A DNA stretch of 64,000 nt from Paenibacillus nasutitermitis (GTDB lineage: Bacteria > Bacillota > Bacilli > Paenibacillales > Paenibacillaceae): assembly GCF_014641075.1 (NCBI RefSeq), contig NZ_BMHP01000001.1, forward strand, positions 310,001 to 374,000. The letters run 5' to 3'. Under the pieces are notes generated by a model. It was not told where the DNA came from and searched no databases. It was given only the letters and a program-made list of their open reading frames with translations. Positions 16,749 through 25,677 of the stretch are shown one piece after another. The position numbers and the translations under genes are program-made. Each line of letters begins with the position of its first letter. Position 1 is the first letter of the stretch.

Positions 16749-17570
16749 TTACTGCGGCAGCAATTTTGTGCCAAAGCTGCGGCGGTAAGCCTGTATCAGC
16801 AGCAGCAAGCCGGCGGCCAGGGTGAATGCGTGAAAGGATACAAAATGCTTGCTGATCGTCTGGTCGATCATGGGAGAAGCATATTGTTCGATACTGGTCC
16901 ATCCGATCCAGAGGATGAACGAGCACAGGAAAGCGGCTTTGAATCCTTTCCACATCAATACATAAGCGGTTACTCCGCTAAGAAGCAGGAGCAGCGACAA
17001 CCACTGCAGCATAAACGGCAGCATCGGAAAGGAATAGACGCGGACATTCATGTAGATGGACCCCACTAAACCGAAAATCAGATTAAGCCCGATGACAATC
17101 ATCGTTCTGACAACCAGCAATAAGGCCGGGGGATAAGGGGTAATGCTCTCGATCATCCGCATCTCTCTATTCCACGAACGGAAGCTGTAGGCAAGCGAAG
17201 CCAGCAGGAGAGCGGGAAGGGCCAGAGTGAACATGGTGCCGACCGTATGGAAGGAGACATTGTCATGTGTAGGCAGCAGCCACAGCAGCATGACGAATAC
17301 GACCAAGCTTGACCCCCAATATACCCGGGAGTAGGACGAAAGCTGCGACCGCAGCAGTCTAAGCAGCGAAGGGCGTTTGACGCGGGCATGCGTGCTGTGC
17401 GAAAAACGTTCTTCTTCATATGATTCGCGCAGCTCGTCGAAAGCAGGCTGCAATGTCCGGATCAGCATTGTCGTGTCGTTAGAGGACACGGGATTTGTCA
17501 TGATCTGGGATAGAGGCGCCCGAAGCTCTTGCTCCAGCTGCTTGAGCTCATCATCTTTTGGTGTGTTCAT
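16749..17570 (-). CDS. Six-TM membrane protein with cytosolic N-terminal domain, downstream of the ECF sigma factor
   Basis: 273 residues. The first about 85 are hydrophilic (KQLEQELRAPLSQIMTNP, DELRESYEEER), followed by about six hydrophobic helices (for example LVVFVMLLWLLP, MFTLALPALLLASLAY, LVVRTMIVIGLNLIFGLVGS, FILWIGWTSI). The start at 17570 follows AAGGAGGT and lies inside the 3' end of the sigma gene (20-base overlap). Two roles fit: membrane partner of the ATPase encoded just downstream, or membrane-bound anti-sigma factor whose cytosolic head holds the sigma factor, since the gene after an ECF sigma factor often encodes its anti-sigma. There is no zinc-binding HxxxCxxC motif, so it is not a ZAS-type anti-sigma. 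Confidence 0.75.
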   Translation of the reverse strand: MNTPKDDELKQLEQELRAPLSQIMTNPVSSNDTTMLIRTLQPAFDELRESYEEERFSHSTHARVKRPSLLRLLRSQLSSYSRVYWGSSLVVFVMLLWLLPTHDNVSFHTVGTMFTLALPALLLASLAYSFRSWNREMRMIESITPYPPALLLVVRTMIVIGLNLIFGLVGSIYMNVRVYSFPMLPFMLQWLSLLLLLSGVTAYVLMWKGFKAAFLCSFILWIGWTSIEQYASPMIDQTISKHFVSFHAFTLAAGLLLLIQAYRRSFGTKLLPQ

Positions 17571-18144
17571 AGCGTTGACCTCCTTTATCGCTTTCTTCCT
17601 TGCTTGCCCGCCCATGTCCCAGACGCGCCTTTAATTTCCGCAAGCCGCTGTACAGGTGAGTTTTGACCGAACCGAGCGGCAGACTGACAATATCGGCGAT
17701 ATCCTGCAGCTTCAAATCCTGATAGAAACGCAGCGTGATAATCTCCCGCTGAACTTCCGGCAGCGCCTCCAGCGAATGGAGCACTTCTTTTTTGGTTTCC
17801 TGGCGTTCTGCCAGCTCCACGACGGAAGGACCCGCATCGCGCTGTTCGGGGGGATCGGCAAATGGGAATTGATCTGTTCTGAACTGTGCGCTTTTCCAAT
17901 AATCGCGGCACATATTGAGCGCAACGCGGTACAGCCATGCCTGTACATTGTCCGGCGGTTTTTTATTATGCAGCTGCTTGATCAGCTTCAGAAAGGTTTC
18001 CTGCGCAAAGTCCTCCGCCCGGCCTGGATCCCGGAGCTGCCTCTGCAAAAAGCCGGATAAAGGAGCATGATACCGGTGAATCAGAGCTTCGAAGCTTGCC
18101 TGATTTCCGCTTTGCATTCCCTGTAGCAATTCCTCGTCCGTCAT
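17551..18144 (-). CDS. ECF-type RNA polymerase sigma factor
   Basis: A 197-residue sigma-70 family protein with region 2 (FEALIHRYHAPLSGFLQRQL, AEDFAQETFLKLIKQLH, VQAWLYRVALNMCRDYWK) and region 4 (LPEVQREIITLRFYQDLKLQDIADIVSLPLGSVKTHLYSGLRKLKARL). Regions 1 and 3 are absent, as in ECF factors. A basic tail of about 20 residues follows. It overlaps the upstream permease gene by ATGA and the downstream membrane gene by 20 bases, so all are translationally coupled. It should direct RNA polymerase to a small regulon, probably including this operon. The arrangement recalls sigY-yxlCDEFG of B. subtilis, which also joins an ECF factor to ABC genes. Confidence 0.9.
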   Translation of the reverse strand: MTDEELLQGMQSGNQASFEALIHRYHAPLSGFLQRQLRDPGRAEDFAQETFLKLIKQLHNKKPPDNVQAWLYRVALNMCRDYWKSAQFRTDQFPFADPPEQRDAGPSVVELAERQETKKEVLHSLEALPEVQREIITLRFYQDLKLQDIADIVSLPLGSVKTHLYSGLRKLKARLGHGRASKEESDKGGQRYEHTKR

Positions 18145-20387
18145 TTCCGTCCTTCACCTGCTTTCTCTTCTTTCCAGACACGAAGCCAATCCATCCATGA
18201 TATATCCGGGTAAGTGTAAGGGCTTCTTTCCATTTCGTTGTAGCTGTAGGGGATGTTTAAGAAGTTATCCTCTACCTTCAGTCCTTGCTGCAAAAACCTT
18301 AGCAGTACACGCTTCACCAGATCGGCTTCGCCGTTTGAGAAGGCTTCATTGATCATCAGCGCCATCGACTGGGAAGGGGGCGAATCGCCCATTATTTGAA
18401 TGCTGAAGGTAGGATCGATTTTGTCATAAGCTTCTTTTTGATCCAGGGACAGAATAGCCGAGCGGATCTCCTGCACGATGGAGTATTCATTCTCGGGGTC
18501 GCGGTAATCCTCCCATTGGTTCACGTCCAAATACACCTCGGTATTATCACCGAACAACAGCTTGCTCATAATCGGCTGCAGACTTGAATAGGTCAGGCGG
18601 GTGTATTGGTTGGCCTGGAAGAAGAACATATTGCCCTGAGCGGTCCCTTGACCACTGAAATAATTAGGGAATTGGGCACTCATGGGGAAATAGAAAATCT
18701 GCTCCACACCCTCAAGCGGCATTCCCGACCATGCCTGATAATAACTGCGCCGTTCTTTGAACGCGAGCAAGAATGATTTGGCGTCCTTTGCGCTCCCTGG
18801 TGTGGTCATGACCGAGAGCGTCTCTCCAGGTATTCGCACTTGGGTGAAATTGCCTCCGAGCAGGAAGGGAGCCTCTGCAGAATTCTGGACGAAATGGCGC
18901 GCCTGCGGACGATCATCCGCGGCAGCCGCTATTGAAGCGTAAACAGGACCGGGAAAGCCGCGAAGCGTGATGTCGAAATGGGTCCGCAATCCTTTTACAA
19001 CGTCAACACGGTCCGATAGATAGGTCCCGGTGTACAATTTCAAAGTGTCTCCGCCGGGGATCGGAAACCATCCCAAATGAGCTGGCAGCAGGACATTGGA
19101 CCCTTGAACAAAAGCAAATTGCGTTTCTGAGCCGCCGTTCGAACGCCACTCATTAATGGTGCCTCCATAATGGATTTCGATTATATGGTTTTGTCTGCCG
19201 GACTCCAGAAGTCGCTCGTCAAAGGAAACAAAATCGCCGTCCCGCCGCCATGAAGCTGGTTTGCCGTTAATATTCATAGCATTTATTTCAAGCAGCGGAT
19301 CGAGCAGGAAGGTAACCTGCCCCGGGAAATGACGCTTCACCTGCCGGATCGTCTCAGAAGCAGGAATGAGACTGCCCTTTTGAGTCGGCAGCTCGATGCG
19401 GGCCAGGATATCAAGAGAGTTATCGGCTTGGCGGGTCAGATCCAGGATCATGCTGTCGATCCGAAACTGGTATAGCTCATGCGGATCGATTTGCGCATCG
19501 TTCTTGGCGGCTGCTATCATAATGTGCTGCTGGGTATAGCGTTCGTACCACATCCAGCCATATGGGACATAAACCGCTGCAGAGAACAGCAGGCCAAGCA
19601 GCATGATGATCATCGGAGTGTTTGCTCTGTATACGGGTCTCGAACAGGCCAGTCTGGCACCTGCTGCCGTAAGCATAAACAGACTGAATGCCGCCACAAA
19701 GAAAAACATCAGAATATATTCCCGTCCCGCCAGGTCAAATGTCCACACCTCGTTGTTGGTATTCACAGTGATGCTCAGCAGATGATTGAGGCTGAAGACC
19801 TTGACAGGATACCAGTGCATGTTGTCCACCATTAGAGCCGGCAGGAACAGCGCGCCAAATACCCATCCGCAGAATGCGATCGGCAGCGAGAACCGCAAGG
19901 GCATCAGCGCACCAAGCACCAATCCAAGCGCAATACCTGCCGCAAAAGACATTTCGTAAAAAAGCGTGTACCAGACGATCATATGCAGGGCCGATTCCAA
20001 AGGCAGAGCATGATGCCATGCCAGTGCCGCGTAGCCAAGTTGTATCATCAGAGTACTGACGCTCATATAAAGGAAACCCGCCGTCCATTTGCTGGCGATG
20101 ATAACGCGATTGGTCACGGGCAGCCCAAGACTCCATTCATACGATGCATGAAGCGTATCGCGTCGAATTAGCAGCACACCAAGCAGCACGGGTACGGCGG
20201 TGATGAACATCATAATGAGGCTGTGCGCTTCCGCGGCATAGAGATTGAGATCAGTGGACTGAAAATGCCGCATATCCAGGCATTGAAGGATCATCCACGC
20301 GCCTGCAGCGGGGGGCAGCAGAAGCGGCCAGCGCTGCTTGACCAGCATTCGCAGCTCAAACCGGATCTGCAATATCAGCGACCTCAT
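18141..20387 (-). CDS. ABC-2 type permease with large extracytoplasmic domain
   Basis: A 748-residue protein. The N-terminal about 280 residues contain some seven hydrophobic helices (LLLPPAAGAWMILQCL, FITAVPVLLGVLLIRR, FAAGIALGLVLGALMPL, YILMFFFVAAFSLFMLTAAG, MIIMLLGLLFSAAVYVPYG), as in ABC-2 membrane subunits. The remaining about 470 residues are hydrophilic with no obvious TM and look like a peptidase-fold or sensor domain outside the cell (LPAHLGWFPIPGGDT resembles M1-like membrane permease fusions). I see no HExxH motif, so peptidase activity is unlikely. It overlaps the ATPase upstream and the sigma factor downstream by 4 bases each, so it is the membrane partner of the first ATPase. 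Confidence 0.8.
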   Translation of the reverse strand: MRSLILQIRFELRMLVKQRWPLLLPPAAGAWMILQCLDMRHFQSTDLNLYAAEAHSLIMMFITAVPVLLGVLLIRRDTLHASYEWSLGLPVTNRVIIASKWTAGFLYMSVSTLMIQLGYAALAWHHALPLESALHMIVWYTLFYEMSFAAGIALGLVLGALMPLRFSLPIAFCGWVFGALFLPALMVDNMHWYPVKVFSLNHLLSITVNTNNEVWTFDLAGREYILMFFFVAAFSLFMLTAAGARLACSRPVYRANTPMIIMLLGLLFSAAVYVPYGWMWYERYTQQHIMIAAAKNDAQIDPHELYQFRIDSMILDLTRQADNSLDILARIELPTQKGSLIPASETIRQVKRHFPGQVTFLLDPLLEINAMNINGKPASWRRDGDFVSFDERLLESGRQNHIIEIHYGGTINEWRSNGGSETQFAFVQGSNVLLPAHLGWFPIPGGDTLKLYTGTYLSDRVDVVKGLRTHFDITLRGFPGPVYASIAAAADDRPQARHFVQNSAEAPFLLGGNFTQVRIPGETLSVMTTPGSAKDAKSFLLAFKERRSYYQAWSGMPLEGVEQIFYFPMSAQFPNYFSGQGTAQGNMFFFQANQYTRLTYSSLQPIMSKLLFGDNTEVYLDVNQWEDYRDPENEYSIVQEIRSAILSLDQKEAYDKIDPTFSIQIMGDSPPSQSMALMINEAFSNGEADLVKRVLLRFLQQGLKVEDNFLNIPYSYNEMERSPYTYPDISWMDWLRVWKEEKAGEGRK

Positions 20388-21259
20388 TGTCCGTACACCT
20401 TCGGCAGGCCGGCTATAAGCGCCATATAGCCATCTTCCATGGTGGGAGTAGCGGAGGTGGCATACGGAGTTGGCGGCCGATCGCCGATCGCTCTGCAGCG
20501 TATGCCGTCCGCCGTTCTACGGGCGGTCATCAGCCACTCCAGCGACATCGAGCGCCATTCATGCTCGGATGCCTCCCATTCCCATAACCGGCCATCTGCG
20601 AAGCGGGCAAGTCCCGCACGCGGCCCTTCATAATGCAGCTGTCCGTTCCCCAGGACGATTACGCTGCGGCAGCTTGTCGCCACATCGCTCAGTACATGGG
20701 TGGAGAGCAGGACTACGCTACTGTGGGCTAGTTCAGCCAGCACATTGCGCAGACGCACGCGTTCCTCGGGATCAAGCCCTGCGGTAGGCTCATCTACGAT
20801 CACCACCTGCGGGTTGCCAATCAATGCCTGGGCGATTCCCAGCCGCTTCACCATGCCGCTTGAATAGGTCCTGGCCGGCCGGTCCGCCTGGGCTTCCAGA
20901 TGGACGGCGTGCAGCAGCCGTTCCATTTCGTTGTCCTGTTCGTGGCGTGTGCCAGAATTTTTCAACCTGGAGACATGCCTCAGCCACTGGCGGGCGGTGA
21001 GCTGCGGATACATTTGAAAGGTTTGCGGCACATAGCCGATGGACCGTCTGACGGCTACGCCCCCGCGGACGGAAACGCCGCGGATTGTAGCATCCCCGGT
21101 AGACGGCGCAAGCAGGCCGGCAAGCAGCCGCATCAGCGTTGATTTCCCGGCTCCGTTCGGTCCGAGGAGGCCATAAAGCCCTCTTGTAAATTCCAGGGAC
21201 AATGGCTCAAGCGCCCAGTTTTTTTTATATTTTTTCCCTAAATTGTAGGCGGCTAACAT
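20384..21259 (-). CDS. ABC transporter ATP-binding protein (first gene of the ECF-sigma operon)
   Basis: A 291-residue ATPase of the BcrA/YxlF type: Walker A LLGPNGAGKSTLMRLLAGLL, Q-loop IGYVPQTFQMYPQLTARQWL, signature TYSSGMVKRLGIAQALIG, Walker B VVIVDEPTAGLDPEERV and H-loop LLSTHVLSDV. The start at 21259 follows AGGAGGAG. An upstream in-frame ATG would add an unrelated 26 residues. It overlaps the permease by ATGA. With the next four genes it forms a compact minus-strand operon from 21259 down to 15821. Confidence 0.9.
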   Translation of the reverse strand: MLAAYNLGKKYKKNWALEPLSLEFTRGLYGLLGPNGAGKSTLMRLLAGLLAPSTGDATIRGVSVRGGVAVRRSIGYVPQTFQMYPQLTARQWLRHVSRLKNSGTRHEQDNEMERLLHAVHLEAQADRPARTYSSGMVKRLGIAQALIGNPQVVIVDEPTAGLDPEERVRLRNVLAELAHSSVVLLSTHVLSDVATSCRSVIVLGNGQLHYEGPRAGLARFADGRLWEWEASEHEWRSMSLEWLMTARRTADGIRCRAIGDRPPTPYATSATPTMEDGYMALIAGLPKVYGQ

Positions 21260-21339
21260 CGTTGTTTCTCCTCCTGCCCAAATGACGATTGCATGGTCCA
21301 AAAAGTTTGAGTTGCCTCTTTCGAAAGGTCTGGACAAGA

Positions 21340-21376
21340 TGAACCTTTATGGTACAAACTATAAAGTGCAGGTTCA
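21340..21376. promoter_or_regulatory. Inverted repeat and candidate ECF promoter upstream of the ABC/sigma operon
   Basis: TGAACCT at 21340 and AGGTTCA ending at 21376 form an inverted repeat with further symmetry inside (TTTAT...ATAAA). Read on the minus strand it gives TTTGAACCT then, about 15 bases on, GTACC, located about 80-115 bases before the operon start. TGAAC is the usual -35 core of ECF promoters in Bacillota, so autoregulation by the operon's own sigma factor is plausible. The rest of this 331-base gap (21260-21590) shows nothing else clear. Confidence 0.4.
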
Positions 21377-21590
21377 AACGTTTAATGATATCCTCCAACG
21401 GATAAAGGCGTATGCTTCATTATAACAAGACGAGTCAAGACAAGCGGATTCGTTATACAAGAAGCATCGTGGCGGAATCAGGAGGAGGCCGGCTATATAT
21501 CAGCCAGGCACAGTACCGGACGCCATTACTATGAAAGAGCCGGCACAATAACAGATGCCGCCGCTCCTATATGGAAAGGACATCATACCC

Positions 21591-22439
21591 ATGCATGCAT
21601 CAAAGATAAAATGCCTTCTTAAAGCAGATAAAAGCACGGATGATGAAAATATCCCTATGGTTGATCTAAATTGCGATTACGGCGAGAGTTTCGGCGCCTA
21701 TTCCTTTGGTCACGAAGAGTTGCTCCTTCAATATGTCACCTCAGTCAACATTGCTTGCGGGTTCCATGCCGGAGACCCGCACACGATGCATGAAGCGGTC
21801 ATGCAGGCTATGGATGCCGGCACCGCAATCGGCGCTCATCCCGGACTTCCCGACAGGCTTGGTTTCGGGCGCAGGGAGATGGCGGTCAGCACACAGGAGG
21901 TCTACGATCTAACGCTTTACCAGATTGGCGCCCTGGATGCTTTCGTGCGAGTCGCAGGAGGGAAGATACGTCATGTAAAGCCCCATGGAGCGCTCTATCA
22001 TATGTCGGAAAGACGGGTGGATATCGCTGAAGCTCTTGTCCGTGCAGCCAAAGACTATGACGAGCGGCTGATTATTTACGGTCAATCCGGAGGCCTGCTG
22101 CTTGCGGAAGCGGATAAACAGTCCATGCGCCGTGCTTCTGAGGTATTTGCAGACCGCTTTTACATGAAAGACGGCACTCCTATGCCGCGAACAACAGAGG
22201 GCGCTTCGCTTTCGAATCCGAAGGAAGCGCTTCAACAAGCGCTTGCCATGGTTCAGCGCGGAGTGGCGTTCACGCCGGAAGGAACAGAAGCAGCCGTGCA
22301 GGCGAATACGATCTACCTGCATGGTGACAGCCCGCATGTCGAAATCTTTGCTTCAACGCTGCGGCAGGGCCTGCTTGCAGAAGGGATCAGACTAGCTGCG
22401 CCATTCGCTGCTCCCCCAAAAAACATGGATGATCAGTAG
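21591..22439 (+). CDS. pxpA: 5-oxoprolinase subunit A (PxpA, LamB/YcsF family)
   Basis: 282 residues from ATG 21591 (AAAGGA upstream), or 260 from the in-frame ATG 21657, which matches the usual YcsF length but has a poor ribosome site. Family motifs are clear: VDLNCDYGESFGAY, VTSVNIACGFHAGDP, IGAHPGLPDRLGFGRREM, VKPHGALYH and EVFADRFY. PxpA works with PxpB and PxpC in ATP-dependent cleavage of 5-oxoproline to glutamate. No pxpB or pxpC lies in the window, so this is an orphan copy or its partners are elsewhere. Confidence 0.88.
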   Translation: MHASKIKCLLKADKSTDDENIPMVDLNCDYGESFGAYSFGHEELLLQYVTSVNIACGFHAGDPHTMHEAVMQAMDAGTAIGAHPGLPDRLGFGRREMAVSTQEVYDLTLYQIGALDAFVRVAGGKIRHVKPHGALYHMSERRVDIAEALVRAAKDYDERLIIYGQSGGLLLAEADKQSMRRASEVFADRFYMKDGTPMPRTTEGASLSNPKEALQQALAMVQRGVAFTPEGTEAAVQANTIYLHGDSPHVEIFASTLRQGLLAEGIRLAAPFAAPPKNMDDQ

Positions 22440-22477
22440 AGCCGAAATTTCTCCGTATTTTTATGAAAGGGGTCACC

Positions 22478-24598
22478 ATGTCGATGAACCGGGCGGAAAA
22501 AACGACATTATTCACGGCTCTTATCGCCGTCATCAGCTTTATGCTCATACAACTTTTTCATGGTGAGCTGTATCGGCCGATCCCGCAAGCTGTCAATCTG
22601 TTCCTGCATTCCGCAATGGAGCTGCTCAATTTCGCGATCAGCTTCACGATCTTGGTACTAGGCTGGCTTTTTTTTATTAAATCGTTATCGCGACAACGCC
22701 TGTATACAGCAGCGCTGTTCAGCATGGTCGGCATTTTCGATATGCTTCATGCTCTTACGATGGAAGGGATGCCTTTTTACCATGAGGTCGGGACTGTCTC
22801 GTTGTCACTCGTTTACGCCGTTTCGGCGCAGCTCATCGGTTCGCTTGGACTGTTTCTTATTTTTCGCGCAGACGATAGGCCTGTACCCTCAGCATCGCGG
22901 CAGCCAGTATTCCTGTCTGCCATTTGCTGCGGCCTGCTGCTTGCCGTCCTGTTGTATTCCATATCCAAATGGCCTGTTGCCCAACTTTTCTCTGACACTT
23001 CATGGAATGTTCTGCAGATCTTCGCAACTGTACTGATATTAACCGCCTATGGCGCAAGCATTGGAACCTTGCTCTATCGAAATCGCAATGATCGTCCTCA
23101 AGCGCTTTTGACGGTCGTGCAGTCGCTGATTTTCTTCCTGTTTGCCAGTCTGCAGTTCTGTCTGAGCAGCAGTATCCATGACACCGACATGCTGGTCGGG
23201 CATCTCTATAAGCTTGCGGGATACTATTATTTGATGAAGGGCATCTATTATGTCACCATTGAAGAGCCATTCAAGGAGCAGGAGCGCTCGGAGGCGCGAA
23301 TTAATTATTTGGCGTACCATGATGAGCTGACGGGTTTGTCCAACCGCCGTCTGCTGACAGAGCGGTTGCATGACGAGATTCAGCGCGCTCAGCAGAACGG
23401 CAACCGACTGGCCGTTCTCCTGATGGATATTGACCGCTTCAAAACCATTAACGATGCACTGGGCCATACGTTCGGCGACCAGATGCTGCTTGCGGTTTCC
23501 CACAGGCTGCGTGAGGCTGCGGCAATGCCTGAACGGGTGTTCAGGATGGGCGGAGACGAGTTTGTCTTATTATTGCCCGACCTCACGGAAACATTAGCTG
23601 CGAAGGAGCAGGCCCAACTTCTGATGAGGCTGTTCGACAAGCCATTTCTGTTGGATCAGGCTGAGTATCATGTGACCATCAGCGTAGGCATTTCTTTCTA
23701 TCCCGAAGACGGACAGAGTGTGGATATTTTGATGAAAAATGCCGACACGGCGATGTATAATGCCAAAATCCACCGCAACGAATTCGCTACCTATGTTCCC
23801 CGTATGAATGTAAAGGCCCATGACCGGCTCCGTCTGGAAAGCGATTTGCACCGGGCACTGGAGGAGGAGCAGTTTGCACTTGCCTATCAGCCGCTTGTCA
23901 ATTTGGCGACGAATAAGGTAGTCGGCGTCGAGGCGCTGGTCCGCTGGCATCATCCACAGCGCGGGCTGCTGCCTCCCGGTGAGTTCATTTCGCTGACGGA
24001 AGAAAATGGTCTTATTCTGCCGCTGGGCGAATGGGTGCTCCGGGCTGCATGCCTGCAAAACAAAGCCTGGCAGGATGCGGGGCTTCCGCCCATGATGATG
24101 TCGGTCAATCTGTCGATGCGCCAGTTCCGGCAGCATCAGCTGGCAGATCGGATCAAGTCGATATTGGACCAGACAGGTATGCACGCGAAATATTTGGAGC
24201 TTGAAATTACCGAGAGCATGACCAGTGACGTGGAATTTGCCACCGAGACGCTGACAAGTCTGAAGAAGCTCGGGGTCCAAATCAGTATTGATGATTTCGG
24301 AACGGGATACAGTTCTTTGGTCTATCTGAAGCGGTTTCCGATCGACAAGCTGAAGATTGACCGGTCATTTGTAACCGATTTGACCAAAGGCGGCAGTGAT
24401 GCCGCCATAGTAACGACGATCACCTCAATGGCCAAGAACCTGAAGCTGCGAGTGACCGCCGAGGGCGTCGAAAACGCTGAGCAGATCCGCTTCCTTCGTG
24501 AGCGGCAGTGTGAGGAAGCGCAGGGTTATTATTTTACCAAGCCGATCCCTGCAGGCTTGTTCGAGAATTGGTACAAGCACCGAAGCCATTCGGCTTAA
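22478..24598 (+). CDS. Membrane GGDEF-EAL protein with MASE3-like sensor
   Basis: 706 residues. The N-terminal about 250 hold seven or eight TM helices with MASE3-like features (LFHSAMELLNFAISFTILV-like start, MVGIFDMLHALTMEGMPF, YYYLMKGIYYVTIEEPF). A GGDEF domain follows (about 275-435) with intact RMGGDEF but no RxxD inhibitory site five residues before it. The C-terminal EAL domain (about 450-695) has intact VEALVRWHHP, LEITES, DDFGTGYSS and KIDRSFV. Both the cyclase and phosphodiesterase active-site motifs look complete, so it could make or break c-di-GMP; which activity dominates cannot be told. AAAGGGG before ATG 22478 supports the start. It is a single gene with its own terminator. Confidence 0.9.
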   Translation: MSMNRAEKTTLFTALIAVISFMLIQLFHGELYRPIPQAVNLFLHSAMELLNFAISFTILVLGWLFFIKSLSRQRLYTAALFSMVGIFDMLHALTMEGMPFYHEVGTVSLSLVYAVSAQLIGSLGLFLIFRADDRPVPSASRQPVFLSAICCGLLLAVLLYSISKWPVAQLFSDTSWNVLQIFATVLILTAYGASIGTLLYRNRNDRPQALLTVVQSLIFFLFASLQFCLSSSIHDTDMLVGHLYKLAGYYYLMKGIYYVTIEEPFKEQERSEARINYLAYHDELTGLSNRRLLTERLHDEIQRAQQNGNRLAVLLMDIDRFKTINDALGHTFGDQMLLAVSHRLREAAAMPERVFRMGGDEFVLLLPDLTETLAAKEQAQLLMRLFDKPFLLDQAEYHVTISVGISFYPEDGQSVDILMKNADTAMYNAKIHRNEFATYVPRMNVKAHDRLRLESDLHRALEEEQFALAYQPLVNLATNKVVGVEALVRWHHPQRGLLPPGEFISLTEENGLILPLGEWVLRAACLQNKAWQDAGLPPMMMSVNLSMRQFRQHQLADRIKSILDQTGMHAKYLELEITESMTSDVEFATETLTSLKKLGVQISIDDFGTGYSSLVYLKRFPIDKLKIDRSFVTDLTKGGSDAAIVTTITSMAKNLKLRVTAEGVENAEQIRFLRERQCEEAQGYYFTKPIPAGLFENWYKHRSHSA

Positions 24599-24633
24599 CG
24601 AGAAGCTGTCTGGCATTGTGAGGCTTATTTTGC

Positions 24634-24690
24634 AAAAAGGGCTGTCTTTGCGCGACCGTTTATACACGGTCAAACAAAGACAGCCCTTTG
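24634..24690. terminator. Terminator between convergent GGDEF-EAL and membrane protein genes
   Basis: AAAAAGGGCTGTCTTTG pairs with CAAAGACAGCCCTTT, with GACCG/CGGTC inside the loop. A- and T-rich ends allow use from both sides. Confidence 0.85.
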
Positions 24691-24694
24691 TAGA

Positions 24695-25546
24695 TTATTT
24701 GGCAGTTGAAATCTGAATATCAAGCATGAACGATCCAGTCATGGCTCCTGCTGCATGGCTGACTCTTGCGGCGCTGTTTGTTTTTATTCTGGGTTTGGAT
24801 CTGTATGAGGACAACACATTGGTGATTTCGGACCAGTTGGCAGGTTGGGACAAGGAGTCCGGTATCGGAACAATCTTATTGGATTTGGCCGTAGATACGG
24901 AGAAGATGACGGCGAAAGTGAAAAGCAGACAAACCATCGTGTAAACACTGACCCGTTTCATCCAATGAAAAGCTGAAGTCCCGTCATCCCTGTGAATCCG
25001 CCGTCTTCGTGCCTTTTGTCTCCAGATCAGCAGAGCAGCAGCAGATGCAAGCGACGCAACCAGAATGATCAGCTCGTTCTGAAACTGGACTGGAAGCGGA
25101 TAAAGAATCATGGCTGCATGGATGATCGCTCCTACAGTTACGGTCTGGATCGGCACAACAAGCCCAGCTTGAGCGGCGATGCGCCGCTTGGTCCGGTTGG
25201 CTGGAACCTCTGGCTCCGCTGTCTGCAGCCGGATGATTTCCATCAGCTTGGGTCTGGAGTAAACCGCGCAGGCTGTTAGAGGGAGGGAAATCATGGGGAC
25301 AAACAGCAGTGCTTTATCCCATACAAACCACCAGCTGTAGGTGGAGAAAAGCAAAAACAGCGCAATCTGGCTGATCGCCAGCAGTCCAAGTGCAGCAAGC
25401 AGCACGAGGCAAAGCTTGGCGGTTCGCTGCATCTCCGCAATCGTATGCCGGAAAGCAATACTGCCGGTGCCGTAGCCTGCAAGCAGAGCAACAAGCAGAT
25501 AAACGATGGCGAGTACCGCATTGATTCCCAGAAGTGCTTCAGACAT
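24695..25546 (-). CDS. Membrane protein, possibly the membrane half of a truncated multicopper oxidase
   Basis: A 283-residue protein with about six or seven TM helices (LLGINAVLAIVYLLVALLAG, LVLLAALGLLAISQIALFLL, YSWWFVWDKALLFVPMISLPL, IILVASLASAAALLIWRQ, YTMVCLLFTFAVIFSV) and a short Ser/Asn-rich tail. As I recall, the YSWWFVWDK segment and the charged KARRRRIHRDD loop resemble the N-terminal membrane module that precedes the cupredoxin domains in some Bacillota multicopper oxidases. Here the frame ends about 65 residues after the last helix, with no cupredoxin domain and no Cu-binding His motif. It is either a free-standing relative or a truncated oxidase. The start at 25546 has GGGGGAA upstream. 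Confidence 0.6.
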   Translation of the reverse strand: MSEALLGINAVLAIVYLLVALLAGYGTGSIAFRHTIAEMQRTAKLCLVLLAALGLLAISQIALFLLFSTYSWWFVWDKALLFVPMISLPLTACAVYSRPKLMEIIRLQTAEPEVPANRTKRRIAAQAGLVVPIQTVTVGAIIHAAMILYPLPVQFQNELIILVASLASAAALLIWRQKARRRRIHRDDGTSAFHWMKRVSVYTMVCLLFTFAVIFSVSTAKSNKIVPIPDSLSQPANWSEITNVLSSYRSKPRIKTNSAARVSHAAGAMTGSFMLDIQISTAK

Positions 25547-25677
25547 AATCATTTCCCCCGTTCTATTCTCTGCTTTAATTCTACAGGGGATAGAAACAAT
25601 TGTTAATCGTCCCATAGACCAGATTCATGCTGGACTTTAGTCGAGCATAAGAATCAGACCCTGGAATCATCGTGAAA

